A program made the translations under genes and the position numbers. Source: Sphingopyxis sp. 113P3 (GTDB lineage Bacteria > Pseudomonadota > Alphaproteobacteria > Sphingomonadales > Sphingomonadaceae). Taken from it: a DNA stretch of 64,000 nt. Below, piece after piece: positions 25,826-33,720 of the stretch. The stretch lies in the NCBI RefSeq assembly GCF_001278035.1, contig NZ_CP009452.1, positions 2,017,501 through 2,081,500 of the forward strand, in the 5' to 3' direction. The notes under the pieces were generated by a model. The model made no database searches, was not told the origin of the DNA, and saw only the letters and a list, made by a program, of their open reading frames with translations. Each line of letters begins with the position of its first letter. Position 1 is the stretch's first letter.

Positions 25826-26275
25826 ATGTCCGAACAGACCCTTACCCTGTCGCTGTCGACCGGCGATGTTGTCATCCGCCTGCGCCCCGATCTTGCGCCG
25901 AAGCATGTCGAGCGGATCAGCCAGCTCGCGAGCGAAGGCTTCTACGATGGCGTCGTCTTTCACCGCGTGATCCCCGGCTTCATGGCGCAGGGCGGCGATC
26001 CGACGGGAACGGGCATGGGCGGCAGCCAGCTTCCCGACCTTCCCGCAGAATTCAACAGCGAACCGCACGTTCGCGGCATCTGTTCGATGGCGCGTGCGCA
26101 GAATCCGAACAGCGCGAACAGCCAGTTCTTCATCTGCTTCGAGGATGCCCGCTTCCTCGACAACCAGTACACCGTCTGGGGCGAAGTGATCGAAGGCATG
26201 GAAAATGTCGACGCGCTGCCCAAGGGCGAGCCGCCGCGCGAGCCTGGCAAGATCGTCAAGGCGACGGTTTCCTGA
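25826..26275 (+). CDS. Peptidyl-prolyl cis-trans isomerase, cyclophilin type
   Basis: A 149-residue single-domain cyclophilin without a signal peptide, so cytoplasmic. Active-site blocks are complete: FYDGVVFHRVIPGFMAQGGD (Arg/Phe catalytic), GICSMARAQNPNSANSQFFI and LDNQYTVWGEVIEGM. It accelerates proline isomerisation during folding. ATG at 25826 (MSEQTLTLSLSTGD) is used with GAGGAG about 10 bases upstream; the open frame upstream has no family content. It is convergent with the nitronate monooxygenase gene across a palindrome-rich gap. Confidence 0.94.
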   Translation: MSEQTLTLSLSTGDVVIRLRPDLAPKHVERISQLASEGFYDGVVFHRVIPGFMAQGGDPTGTGMGGSQLPDLPAEFNSEPHVRGICSMARAQNPNSANSQFFICFEDARFLDNQYTVWGEVIEGMENVDALPKGEPPREPGKIVKATVS

Positions 26276-26287
26276 AAAATCGCTCTC

Positions 26288-26324
26288 GGCCCCTCCCCAT
26301 GCCCCAAGGCATGGGGCAGGGGCC
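26288..26324. repeat. Long inverted repeat between convergent genes
   Basis: Left arm GGCCCCTCCCCATGCC, loop CCAA, right arm GGCATGGGGCAGGGGCC: 16 pairs with one bulged C. It lies 12 bp after the cyclophilin stop; the same 146-bp gap also holds GGCGC TTA GCGCC and a weaker CCCCTCCC/GGGACGGG pair. Without a U-tract it may be a terminator for both convergent genes or a REP-like palindrome. Confidence 0.6.
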
Positions 26325-26421
26325 CATGCGGGGCAGAGGCGAGGGATCCGAGACGGCAGCGCAGGCGCTTAGCGCCGCAGACGGCCCCCTCCCACGGCAT
26401 CGGGACGGGAAGCCTTGCTCG

Positions 26422-27558
26422 TCACTCCCCGAGGAAGCCGTTCAGGCGTTCGCAGGCAGCGATCCAGTCTTCCTTGAACGCCTGGACGACCTGGCCGGCG
26501 CTCATCGCCTCGTTCATCAGGCCGACCCCCTGGCCGACCCAATAGGTCGCGAGCGCCTTTGCGCCTTCGTGGCCGCCTTCTGACAATTTATCGACCTTGC
26601 GCAGCGCAGGTTCGCTGACCAGCGACTGGAGCGGCATCGGAAGCGGCTTGGGTGCGCCTTCGGCCTCCCATGCATCGGTCCATGGCGATCGAAGCTGGCG
26701 CGAGGGCTTTCCGGTGCGGCTCTTCGAGCGCACAGTATCGCGCGCCGAAGCCGCGAGCATCTTTTCCTTCACGACGGGATTGGTTTCGGCCTCGGCGGTG
26801 GTCAGCCACACCGATCCGCACCAGGCGCCGTGGGCGCCCATCGCCATCGCCGCCGCCATCTGGCGCCCGGTGACGATGCCGCCCGCGGCGAGAATCGGAG
26901 TTGGGTTTCCGATCGCATCGAGCGCAGCGGCAACCTCGGGTACGAGCACCATCGTCGCGACTTCGCCGCAGTGGCCGCCGGCCTCGCCGCCTGCGACGAC
27001 GAGAATATCGACCCCTGCGCGCACCTGCGCCAGCGCATGGTCGCGCGTACCGACAAGGGCCGCGACGGGAACATCATGCTGCTTTCCAAGATCGAGCATC
27101 AGCTGGGGCGGGACGCCGAGGGCATTGGCGATGAGCCTGATCGGATGGCGGAATGCGACCTCGAGGAGTCTTGCTGCACCTTCATCGTGCATGTTGTCCC
27201 CAAAACTCTGCCGCTCGCTCATCGCATCGTCGAGCCCCGCGGCGTCGACGTCGAACTGGCCGAGAATCCGGGCCGCAAACTGCCGGTGCGTCTCCGGGAC
27301 CTGTGGCGCGGCGGCGGCCGGCGCTTCGCCCTTGCCGGAGAAGCTGTTGGGAACGATGAGGTCGACGCCGTAAGGACGTCCGCCGATATGCGCGTCGATC
27401 CAGGCAAGTTCCTCTTCGAGCCGGTCAGGCGACAGGGCGGCGGCGCCGAAAACGCCCATGCCGCCGGCTTTCGACACGGCCACGACGACGTCGCGGCAGT
27501 GCGAGAAAGCGAGAAGGGGAAATTCGATGCCGAGGAGGGCCGAGATGGGGGATTGCAT
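26422..27558 (-). CDS. Nitronate monooxygenase family FMN protein
   Basis: A 378-residue TIM-barrel flavoprotein of the NMO/2-nitropropane dioxygenase family. Visible FMN-binding blocks are FSHCRDVVVAVSKAGGMGVFG near the N-terminus, DILVVAGGEAGGHCGEVATM (about 190-209) and ILAAGGIVTGRQMAAAMAMGAHGAWCGS (phosphate-binding GAHG region, about 230-255). Members oxidise alkyl nitronates or act as FMN-dependent NAD(P)H oxidoreductases. It is divergent from nadC, with 104 bp between the starts. The closing segment of 60 residues after SPWTDAWEAEG is normal for this subgroup. Exact substrate unknown. Confidence 0.85.
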   Translation of the reverse strand: MQSPISALLGIEFPLLAFSHCRDVVVAVSKAGGMGVFGAAALSPDRLEEELAWIDAHIGGRPYGVDLIVPNSFSGKGEAPAAAAPQVPETHRQFAARILGQFDVDAAGLDDAMSERQSFGDNMHDEGAARLLEVAFRHPIRLIANALGVPPQLMLDLGKQHDVPVAALVGTRDHALAQVRAGVDILVVAGGEAGGHCGEVATMVLVPEVAAALDAIGNPTPILAAGGIVTGRQMAAAMAMGAHGAWCGSVWLTTAEAETNPVVKEKMLAASARDTVRSKSRTGKPSRQLRSPWTDAWEAEGAPKPLPMPLQSLVSEPALRKVDKLSEGGHEGAKALATYWVGQGVGLMNEAMSAGQVVQAFKEDWIAACERLNGFLGE

Positions 27559-27662
27559 GGTGTCGCTCCGAAGGTGGCATGGTTGCCGCGTCGACGCATG
27601 TCAGCGCCAGTTAACGTAAACGTCAAGTTGATTTGCAGACCCCAGCCATTATCGCGGGGGCC

Positions 27663-28511
27663 ATGACCGATTTCTCGCTCCCCGGCTTCGACCTCGATGC
27701 CTTCGTCCGCGCCACGCTTTCCGAAGATCTCGGTATCGGCGGCGATATCACCTCCCTCGCGACAATTCCTGCGGAGGCGCGCTTCGAAGGGGTGATGGGC
27801 AGCCGCGACGCGATCACCGTCGCGGGATTGCCGATCGCGGTGCGCTTCTTCCGTGCGCTTGCGCCCGACATGGCCATCGAGGTGCTGGTCGAGGAGGGCG
27901 CGCAAGTTGACCCCGGTACCGACCTTGTTCGCCTGTCGGGCAATGCGCGCGCGATGCTGACTGCCGAGCGCTCGGCGCTCAACACGGTACAGCATCTGTC
28001 GGGCATCGCGACGCTGACGCGCACCTATGTCGACGCGATTGCCGGGACGGGTGCGACGCTGCTCGACACACGCAAGACGATTCCCGGCCTTCGGGTGCTC
28101 GAAAAATATGCCACCCGGATGGGCGGCGCGACCAATCACCGGATGGGTCTCTGGGACGCGGCGATGATCAAGGACAATCACGTCGCGGTGGCGGGATCGG
28201 TCGAGGAAGCGGTGCGGCGGGCGGTAGCGGCCGGAATCGAAACGATCATCGTCGAAGTCGACCGCGTCGACCAGGTGGCGCCCGCGCTTGGCGCCGGGGC
28301 GACACACTTGCTGCTCGACAACATGGACCTTGCAGCCTTGCGCGACTCGGTTGCGATCGTTGCCGGTCGCATTCCCACCGAAGCCTCGGGCGGGGTTCGG
28401 CTCGACACGATCCGCGCGATAGCCGAAACCGGCGTGACCTATGTGTCGGTGGGGCGGCTCACCCAATCGGCCCCCGCCGCTGACATCGGGCTCGATTTTG
28501 CGCTGGCTTAA
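27663..28511 (+). CDS. nadC: Nicotinate-nucleotide pyrophosphorylase (quinolinate PRT)
   Basis: A 282-residue enzyme making nicotinate mononucleotide from quinolinate and PRPP in de novo NAD synthesis. Conserved blocks: TLSEDLGIGGDITSLAT, ERSALNTVQHLSGIAT, TLLDTRKTIPGLRVLEKYA, GGATNHRMGLWDAAMIKDNH and LLDNMDLAALRD with EASGGVRLDTI near the end. ATG at 27663 (MTDFSLPGFDLDAF) is preferred over 27633 on family length. nadA and nadB are not in the window. The RNase T2 gene follows. Confidence 0.95.
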   Translation: MTDFSLPGFDLDAFVRATLSEDLGIGGDITSLATIPAEARFEGVMGSRDAITVAGLPIAVRFFRALAPDMAIEVLVEEGAQVDPGTDLVRLSGNARAMLTAERSALNTVQHLSGIATLTRTYVDAIAGTGATLLDTRKTIPGLRVLEKYATRMGGATNHRMGLWDAAMIKDNHVAVAGSVEEAVRRAVAAGIETIIVEVDRVDQVAPALGAGATHLLLDNMDLAALRDSVAIVAGRIPTEASGGVRLDTIRAIAETGVTYVSVGRLTQSAPAADIGLDFALA

Positions 28512-28578
28512 CGCCCTCCGCCATCCCTTTGCCGCGCGCCTCCCATTGAGCAGCTTCGATCTGGCGCGCGAGGGAGGC

Positions 28579-29328
28579 GTGCTCCTTCGGCAATCCAGGC
28601 TCGGACCGAAGATCGGGGCCTTCTGGGCGGCCATCGTCTTTATGCTGGCACCGACATATGCCCAGGCGCAGGCGCTCGCCTGCACGGCGCCCGATCATAT
28701 CCCGGTTCCGCGCCCCGAAACGGCGCCGCGCGGCGAGCCGGCGCGAAGCCCCAGGATCGCAGGGTATCTTTTGGCGATGAGCTGGTCGCCGCAGCGCTGC
28801 GCGAGCGCTGCCAATCCGAAGCGGGCGGCCGATCGCTTTCAATGTTCAGGGGAGAATGGGCGCTTCGGCTTTGTCCTTCACGGTCTGTGGCCCGAGGCGG
28901 ACGGTCCCGCCTATCCGCAATGGTGCCGCCCGGCGCAGACCGTGCCCGCGACCGTCCTCCGTCGCCACATGTGCATGACGCCCTCAGCGCAGCTGCTGCA
29001 GCACGAATGGGCAAAGCACGGCACCTGCATGAGCCCGAATCCCGCCGCCTATTTCCGCGCCGCTGCGATCATGTTCGGCGCTGTGCGCTTTCCCGACATG
29101 AAAGGCCTCGCGGCGCGCCCGCAGACCGCAGGCTCGGTCCGCGCTGCCTTTGCGCGCGTCAACCCGGGGATAAGTGCGCCGATGATCGCGGTCGCAACCG
29201 ATCGCAAGGGCTGGCTCACCGAAGTGCGCATCTGCCTTGGCCCCCGGATGCGGCCGCAGCGCTGCAAGCCGTTCCAGGCGGGCGCCGGCGAGCGGGCCAC
29301 CGTGCGCATCGCCCCTCCGCCACTTTAG
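28579..29328 (+). CDS. Secreted ribonuclease T2 family protein
   Basis: A 249-residue RNase T2. Both active-site signatures are present: CAS1 as FVLHGLWPE (normally F-T-I-H-G-L-W-P) and CAS2 as HEWAKHGTC, which hold the two catalytic histidines, plus six or more cysteines. A signal peptide (AFWAAIVFMLAPTYAQAQA) precedes the mature part. The start is uncertain: GTG at 28579 gives a normal leader but its AGGGAGG is only one base upstream; ATG at 28642 would remove most of the leader. RNase T2 in bacteria is periplasmic or secreted and scavenges RNA. It lies 67 bp after nadC. Confidence 0.88.
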   Translation: MLLRQSRLGPKIGAFWAAIVFMLAPTYAQAQALACTAPDHIPVPRPETAPRGEPARSPRIAGYLLAMSWSPQRCASAANPKRAADRFQCSGENGRFGFVLHGLWPEADGPAYPQWCRPAQTVPATVLRRHMCMTPSAQLLQHEWAKHGTCMSPNPAAYFRAAAIMFGAVRFPDMKGLAARPQTAGSVRAAFARVNPGISAPMIAVATDRKGWLTEVRICLGPRMRPQRCKPFQAGAGERATVRIAPPPL

Positions 29329-29370
29329 CCGACCGGCTGCAACACGTCCCGGGACGGGACGCTTGGCCCG

Positions 29371-29402
29371 TTAACGACTTTTTAACCTTACCGGATCGTT
29401 AA
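29371..29402 (+). promoter_or_regulatory. CtrA box (TTAA-N7-TTAA) plus extra TTAA
   Basis: TTAA at 29371-29374, seven bases, TTAA at 29382-29385: an exact match to the CtrA full site. A further TTAA lies at 29399-29402. The box ends 37 bp before the ATG at 29423, a position suited to promoter control. CtrA is the alphaproteobacterial cell-cycle regulator; binding is inferred from the match. Confidence 0.6.
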
Positions 29403-29422
29403 GATCTGCCTAGCGTCGGGGC

Positions 29423-29659
29423 ATGGACCGACTCGACCCCGATCTTCGCATCGACATTCGCGGCCGCTTGCGCGACCACGATGCACGGCAGTTGGCCATC
29501 GCGCGGCTTCGCGCTCCGGCGGACTGGGAAGGCTCGCTGCGCCGGGCGATCGCCGCCGAACGCCGCTCGCGGCCCGGGCTCGTGAGCAGCCGCGACGTGC
29601 GGCTTTTCCTCGAGAGTTTCGCGGTGTTTTTTACCGCGACTATCGTGTTTTTGCTGTAG
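29423..29659 (+). CDS. Small membrane-anchored protein under a CtrA box
   Basis: A 78-residue protein of unknown family. The N-terminal 55 residues are strongly charged and Arg/Asp-rich (MDRLDPDLRIDIRGRLRDHD, APADWEGSLRRAIAAERRSR) and the last 15-18 residues form a hydrophobic tail (FLESFAVFFTATIVFLL), suggesting a C-terminally anchored inner-membrane protein with a cytoplasmic head. The start is ATG at 29423; the leader GCGTCGGGGC is only moderately Shine-Dalgarno-like. The upstream CtrA box suggests cell-cycle timed expression. Codon use matches neighbours, so it is likely real. No function can be assigned. Confidence 0.7.
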   Translation: MDRLDPDLRIDIRGRLRDHDARQLAIARLRAPADWEGSLRRAIAAERRSRPGLVSSRDVRLFLESFAVFFTATIVFLL

Positions 29660-29695
29660 GAAAGCCGGACATCCTAACCTCGTTGTGAGGAGGGT

Positions 29696-29715
29696 TTGCG
29701 CAAATAATTACGCAA
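29696..29715 (+). promoter_or_regulatory. Inverted repeat upstream of hicB-like gene, candidate operator
   Basis: TTGCG at 29696-29700 and CGCAA at 29711-29715 form a palindrome around an AT-rich 10-bp spacer, 20 bp before the ATG of the HicB-like gene. HicB proteins with ribbon-helix-helix tails repress their own promoters, so this may be the operator. The AT-rich spacer could also hold the -10 region. Confidence 0.35.
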
Positions 29716-29735
29716 TCACCCGATGAAGATTCGCT

Positions 29736-30131
29736 ATGAAATATTTCTACGCTCTCGTTCATAAGGATGCTGACGGCGCGTTCGGCGTGACCTTTCCCGA
29801 TCTTCCTGGCTGCTTCTCGGCAGCCGATAATCTCGACGACGTTCTTCCTAATGCCGCAGAGGCGCTGGCGTTGTGGTTCGACGATCAAGAGGAGGTCGTT
29901 CCGATGCGGCTTGATCAGGCTCAGGCTGCCGTGGCTGACGAGTTGGCCGCAGGCGCGTTTCTCGTCGCTGTCCCTCGCATCGCCAACGATCATCATGTTG
30001 TTCGTGCCCACATCTCGCTGGATCGCGGCATATTGGAGGCGATAGATAAAGCCGCGTCTGAGCGGAGCCTGACCCGGAGCGCCTTCATAGCGCAGGCGGC
30101 TCGGAACGAGATCGAGCGACGCGCGCGATGA
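29736..30131 (+). CDS. hicB: HicB-family antitoxin-like protein, no HicA partner
   Basis: A 131-residue protein. The first 50 residues (MKYFYALVHKDADGAFGVTF, PDLPGCFSAADNLDDVL, AAEALALWFDD) are the HicB partial RNase-H fold, and the C-terminal ISLDRGILEAIDKAASERSL and SRSAFIAQAARNE-like stretch (here TRSAFIAQAARNEIE) is a ribbon-helix-helix DNA-binding domain. HicB normally neutralises the HicA mRNA interferase. HicA should be a neighbouring 60-80 codon gene, but only 76 bp lie upstream and 89 bp downstream, so none fits. It may be an orphan repressor or remnant of a toxin-antitoxin pair. Confidence 0.85.
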   Translation: MKYFYALVHKDADGAFGVTFPDLPGCFSAADNLDDVLPNAAEALALWFDDQEEVVPMRLDQAQAAVADELAAGAFLVAVPRIANDHHVVRAHISLDRGILEAIDKAASERSLTRSAFIAQAARNEIERRAR

Positions 30132-30220
30132 GTCCGCTGTGCATGAACCAGGTGTAAAGTTAACCGACACTTCACCCCTGGCCCGTAGGATCGGCCGCCG
30201 GAAAGGGCGCGCCATTCTTC

Positions 30221-31609
30221 ATGTTCAGGCTGTTCAAACATTATGTGCCGTACGCGGTCGTCTGGCTTGCGCTGTTTGAGTTCGCAGTGCTGCTCGTCTC
30301 GGCGGAGGCCGCGTGGCATATCTATGCGCATCAGACGGGGTTCGATGCCGGACCGCCCATAGGGCGCTGGGTGCCGGTCGTCACCTTTGCGCTCGCCAAC
30401 GCGCTCGCGATGATGGCGGTCGGCATGTACGGCACCGAGGCGCTACGGGCGATGGGCTTTGCCACCGCGCGGCTGCTCGCTGCGATCTCGCTTGGCGTCA
30501 TCTTCCTGTCGGTCGTGCGCTTTCTGTTGCCCGATGCGACGCTGTGGCGCGCAAACAGCCTCTACGCGATGGTTCTTGCGATCGGGGCGCTCCTCATCGT
30601 CCGTCTCGCGCTGACACAGAGCGCGGGCGCTGACGCCTTTCGCCGGCGCATCCTTGTGCTCGGCGCCGGACCGCGCGCGGCGCGGCTCAAGGGGCTTGCC
30701 AATGCGCCGGGAAGCGGGCTCAGTATCGTCGGCTTCGTCGCGATGCGGCCAAGTGAAACCGCGGTCCCGGAGGCGCTGCCCCGCGCATCGGTGCCGAGCC
30801 TTGCCGACCATGCCGTTGCGCTCGGCGCCGGCGAAGTCGTGCTCGCGATGGAGGAACGGCGCGGCGCTCTGCCGCTTTCCGACCTTCTGCGCGTCAAGAC
30901 GACCGGGGTGCACGTCAACGATATGGCGAGTTTTCTTGAGCGCGAGACGGGGCGCGTCGACCTTGCAACCACCAACCCGAGCTTTCTCATATTTTCCGAT
31001 GGCTTTTCAGCGGGACAGCGCATCGCCAAGGTCAGCAAGCGATTGTTCGACATCGTCGCAAGTCTTGCGGTTCTGGTGATCGGCCTCCCGCTGATCCTTC
31101 TCGCGGGAATTGCGGTCAAGCTCGATAGCAAGGGACCGATATTCTATCGCCAGCCCCGCGTCGGGCTCTACGGCCAGATCTACAATATCGTGAAGATCCG
31201 TTCGATGCGGACCGATGCCGAGGCCGCAGGGCAGGCGGTGTGGGCGAGTGAGAATGACCCGCGTGTCACGCGTGTCGGGCATATCATCCGCAAGCTTCGC
31301 ATCGACGAACTGCCGCAGACCTGGTGCGTCCTTAAAGGTGAAATGAGCTTTGTCGGGCCGCGCCCCGAACGCCCGAGCTTCGTTGAAGAACTGACGCGCG
31401 CTCTCCCCTATTATGCCGAGCGCCATATGGTGAAGCCCGGCCTCACGGGCTGGGCACAGATCAATTATCCCTATGGCGCGTCGGTCGAGGACGCCCGTGT
31501 CAAACTCGAATATGATCTTTATTATGCGAAAAATTATTCGCCCTTTCTCGACCTCCTGATCCTGCTTCAGACGGTGCGCGTCGTTCTATGGCCGGATGGG
31601 GCGCGCTAG
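30221..31609 (+). CDS. Undecaprenyl-phosphate sugar-1-phosphate transferase (TIGR03013-type EPS transferase)
   Basis: A 462-residue polyprenyl glycosylphosphotransferase. Four N-terminal membrane helices (about 8-125) are followed by a Rossmann-like domain ([15 protein letters not shown] at about 143) and the C-terminal bacterial sugar-transferase domain: [20 protein letters not shown] membrane hairpin, [50 protein letters not shown] and [13 protein letters not shown]. It transfers a sugar phosphate to the lipid carrier to start exopolysaccharide synthesis. This family is repeatedly found with PrsK/PrsR, as here; prsK begins just after its stop. Confidence 0.9.
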   Translation: MFRLFKHYVPYAVVWLALFEFAVLLVSAEAAWHIYAHQTGFDAGPPIGRWVPVVTFALANALAMMAVGMYGTEALRAMGFATARLLAAISLGVIFLSVVRFLLPDATLWRANSLYAMVLAIGALLIVRLALTQSAGADAFRRRILVLGAGPRAARLKGLANAPGSGLSIVGFVAMRPSETAVPEALPRASVPSLADHAVALGAGEVVLAMEERRGALPLSDLLRVKTTGVHVNDMASFLERETGRVDLATTNPSFLIFSDGFSAGQRIAKVSKRLFDIVASLAVLVIGLPLILLAGIAVKLDSKGPIFYRQPRVGLYGQIYNIVKIRSMRTDAEAAGQAVWASENDPRVTRVGHIIRKLRIDELPQTWCVLKGEMSFVGPRPERPSFVEELTRALPYYAERHMVKPGLTGWAQINYPYGASVEDARVKLEYDLYYAKNYSPFLDLLILLQTVRVVLWPDGAR

Positions 31610-31611
31610 GC

Positions 31612-33720
31612 GTGTCCCAGCTTCTCGCCCTGTCCGGTCTCCTTGCGACGCTCGCGCTGGCGGGGTTTGCCGGGGTGACCTTGTGGCTGCTCAGCCGGCC
31701 AAGGGCACGGATGGCGGCGCTGATGCCGGCACCCCATTGGCTGATTGCGGCGGCCGGGGGGACCACTATCTGGTGTATCGGCGTCGAGGCGTTCGGGCCA
31801 GGGTCCGCGCAGGCGATGCTTGGGCGGGCGGTGCGCAATATCACGTGGCTCGGATGGCTTGGCGCGACCTTCTGGAACGCACGCGCGCCCATGTCTCCGC
31901 CGCAGCGGCTGATCCTGCGACTTCTCATGACCATTTGCGCCGTCGCCGCGATTGGCGGAGTCGCGAGCTTTCTCAACCACCTTCCGGCAGCGGGGTGGAT
32001 GGCGCCCGGCCTCGCGATCGCTGCGATGATCACCGCGTCGGGCGGGCTTCTCCTCGTCGACAGCGGTGTGCGCCATGGCAGCGCAGGGCTCAGGATGCCC
32101 GTGCTCGCGGTCGGCGGCGGCTTTGCGATGCTCTGGGCGTATGAACTCAATGTCCAGCTGATCGGGGCGCTGACGGGCGCGCCTGCAACGACGCTGATCC
32201 TGCTGCTCCCCGCCGTGGCACTGCTCATCCTGCCGACCTTCATCGTTGCTGCCATGGACGTCGGCCGCGAGCGGATGCGGCTGTCGCGCACCGCGGCTAC
32301 GCGCACGATCCTGCTGCTCGGCGCCGCCGCCTACCTGGTGCTGATCGGACTGACGGGCGCGGTCGCGCGGCTTGTCGGGGGCGATTATGGCGAGCTTGCC
32401 CAGGGGATATTCCTGCTTTTCGCGCTCGGGGCCGGGGGGCTGCTGTTCCTGTCGAGCCGCGCCCGCGCATGGATCTCGGTGATGATATCGAAGCATTTTT
32501 TCGAGCATCGCTATGATTACCGCGCCGAATGGATGCGATTCACCGCGACCCTCGGGCAGGCGGAGGAAGGCGAGGGCAGCACGAACCTCCACCGCCGGGT
32601 TGCGAAGGCGCTCGCCGAGCTAACCGGCAGCCCCGGCGCGCTGCTGATGCTCCCCGACGCGCAGGGTACGTTCTGCGTCGCCGACGATTGGCGCTGGCCG
32701 GGCGGCGCGGACGAGGCGGCCGAGCTGCCGCTGCGCTGCGCCTTCGTGCTCCAGGAGACGCAGCATATCGCAGACCTCGATGCGATACGCCGCGCCGGCG
32801 CCAAGGCTGGCGATGAGCTCGCACTTCCACCGTGGCTGATCAACGACTTGCGCGCCTGGGTCGCAGTGCCGGTTCTTCATTTCGGGCGTATGCTCGCGCT
32901 GGCAGTGCTTCACCGGCCGGCCGTTTCGCGCGCGCTCGACTGGGAGGACCTGGACGTACTGCGCATCGCGGGGCGTCAGGCGGCGAGTTATCTTGCCGAA
33001 TCGCAGAGCCAGGCGGCGCTTTCGGAAGCAAAGCGCTTCGACGAGTTCAACCGGCGCTTCGCCTTTATCATGCACGACATCAAGAATCTCGCGAGCCAAT
33101 TGTCGCTGCTCGCGCGCAATGCTGAACGGCACGCCGACAAGCCAGAGTTCCGTGCCGACATGGTTGAGACACTCAAGCTCTCGGCGGGGCGGCTTGCAGG
33201 TCTGATCGCGCGCCTGTCGCCGCGCGAAAGAGGCAGGCCCGCCGAGGCCGCGCGGACCTTTGTCGAGCCCGTGCTTAGCGACATTGCCGCGCAGATGCGG
33301 CCGCGCGCGTCTCTAGTCCTCGGCTGCGAGCCGGGACTGGCGGCCTGGGCCGACGCTGCCGCGCTGCGCCAGATCGTCGAGCAGCTTGCGTCCAATGCCA
33401 TCGACGCTTCGCCCGAAGGCTCGCCTGTGCAGCTGATCGCCGCACGCGAGGCAGGACGGGTTCGGATCGACATTCTCGACCTCGGCACCGGGATGACCCG
33501 CGCCTTCATTCAGGACGAGCTGTTCAAACCGTTCGTCTCGACGAAGGAGGGCGGGTTTGGGCTCGGCGCGTTCGAGGCGCTTCAACTCGCGCAGGCCATG
33601 GGCGGGGCAATCGACGTGATGAGCGAACCGGGGAAGGGAAGCCGCTTCACCGTGTGGCTGCCGGCAGCGGGCGAGAAGCGCGCGAACGACGCGGGACATG
33701 AATGGATGAAAGCGGGATGA
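31612..33720 (+). CDS. prsK: PrsK-type membrane histidine kinase
   Basis: About 702 residues: eight to nine N-terminal membrane helices (to about 295), a GAF domain (about 320-470, VAKALAELTGSPGALLML onward), a phospho-acceptor box AFIMHDIKNLASQLSLL and an HATPase domain with N-box QLASNAIDASPEGSP, DLGTGM and a G-box GGFGLGAFEALQLAQAMGG. This arrangement is the XrtA/PEP-CTERM kinase PrsK. GTG at 31612 is chosen because GGATGGGG lies upstream and it clears the preceding stop; ATG at 31588 (overlapping by 22 bp) is the alternative. It overlaps prsR by 4 bp, so kinase and regulator are coupled. Confidence 0.88.
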   Translation: MSQLLALSGLLATLALAGFAGVTLWLLSRPRARMAALMPAPHWLIAAAGGTTIWCIGVEAFGPGSAQAMLGRAVRNITWLGWLGATFWNARAPMSPPQRLILRLLMTICAVAAIGGVASFLNHLPAAGWMAPGLAIAAMITASGGLLLVDSGVRHGSAGLRMPVLAVGGGFAMLWAYELNVQLIGALTGAPATTLILLLPAVALLILPTFIVAAMDVGRERMRLSRTAATRTILLLGAAAYLVLIGLTGAVARLVGGDYGELAQGIFLLFALGAGGLLFLSSRARAWISVMISKHFFEHRYDYRAEWMRFTATLGQAEEGEGSTNLHRRVAKALAELTGSPGALLMLPDAQGTFCVADDWRWPGGADEAAELPLRCAFVLQETQHIADLDAIRRAGAKAGDELALPPWLINDLRAWVAVPVLHFGRMLALAVLHRPAVSRALDWEDLDVLRIAGRQAASYLAESQSQAALSEAKRFDEFNRRFAFIMHDIKNLASQLSLLARNAERHADKPEFRADMVETLKLSAGRLAGLIARLSPRERGRPAEAARTFVEPVLSDIAAQMRPRASLVLGCEPGLAAWADAAALRQIVEQLASNAIDASPEGSPVQLIAAREAGRVRIDILDLGTGMTRAFIQDELFKPFVSTKEGGFGLGAFEALQLAQAMGGAIDVMSEPGKGSRFTVWLPAAGEKRANDAGHEWMKAG

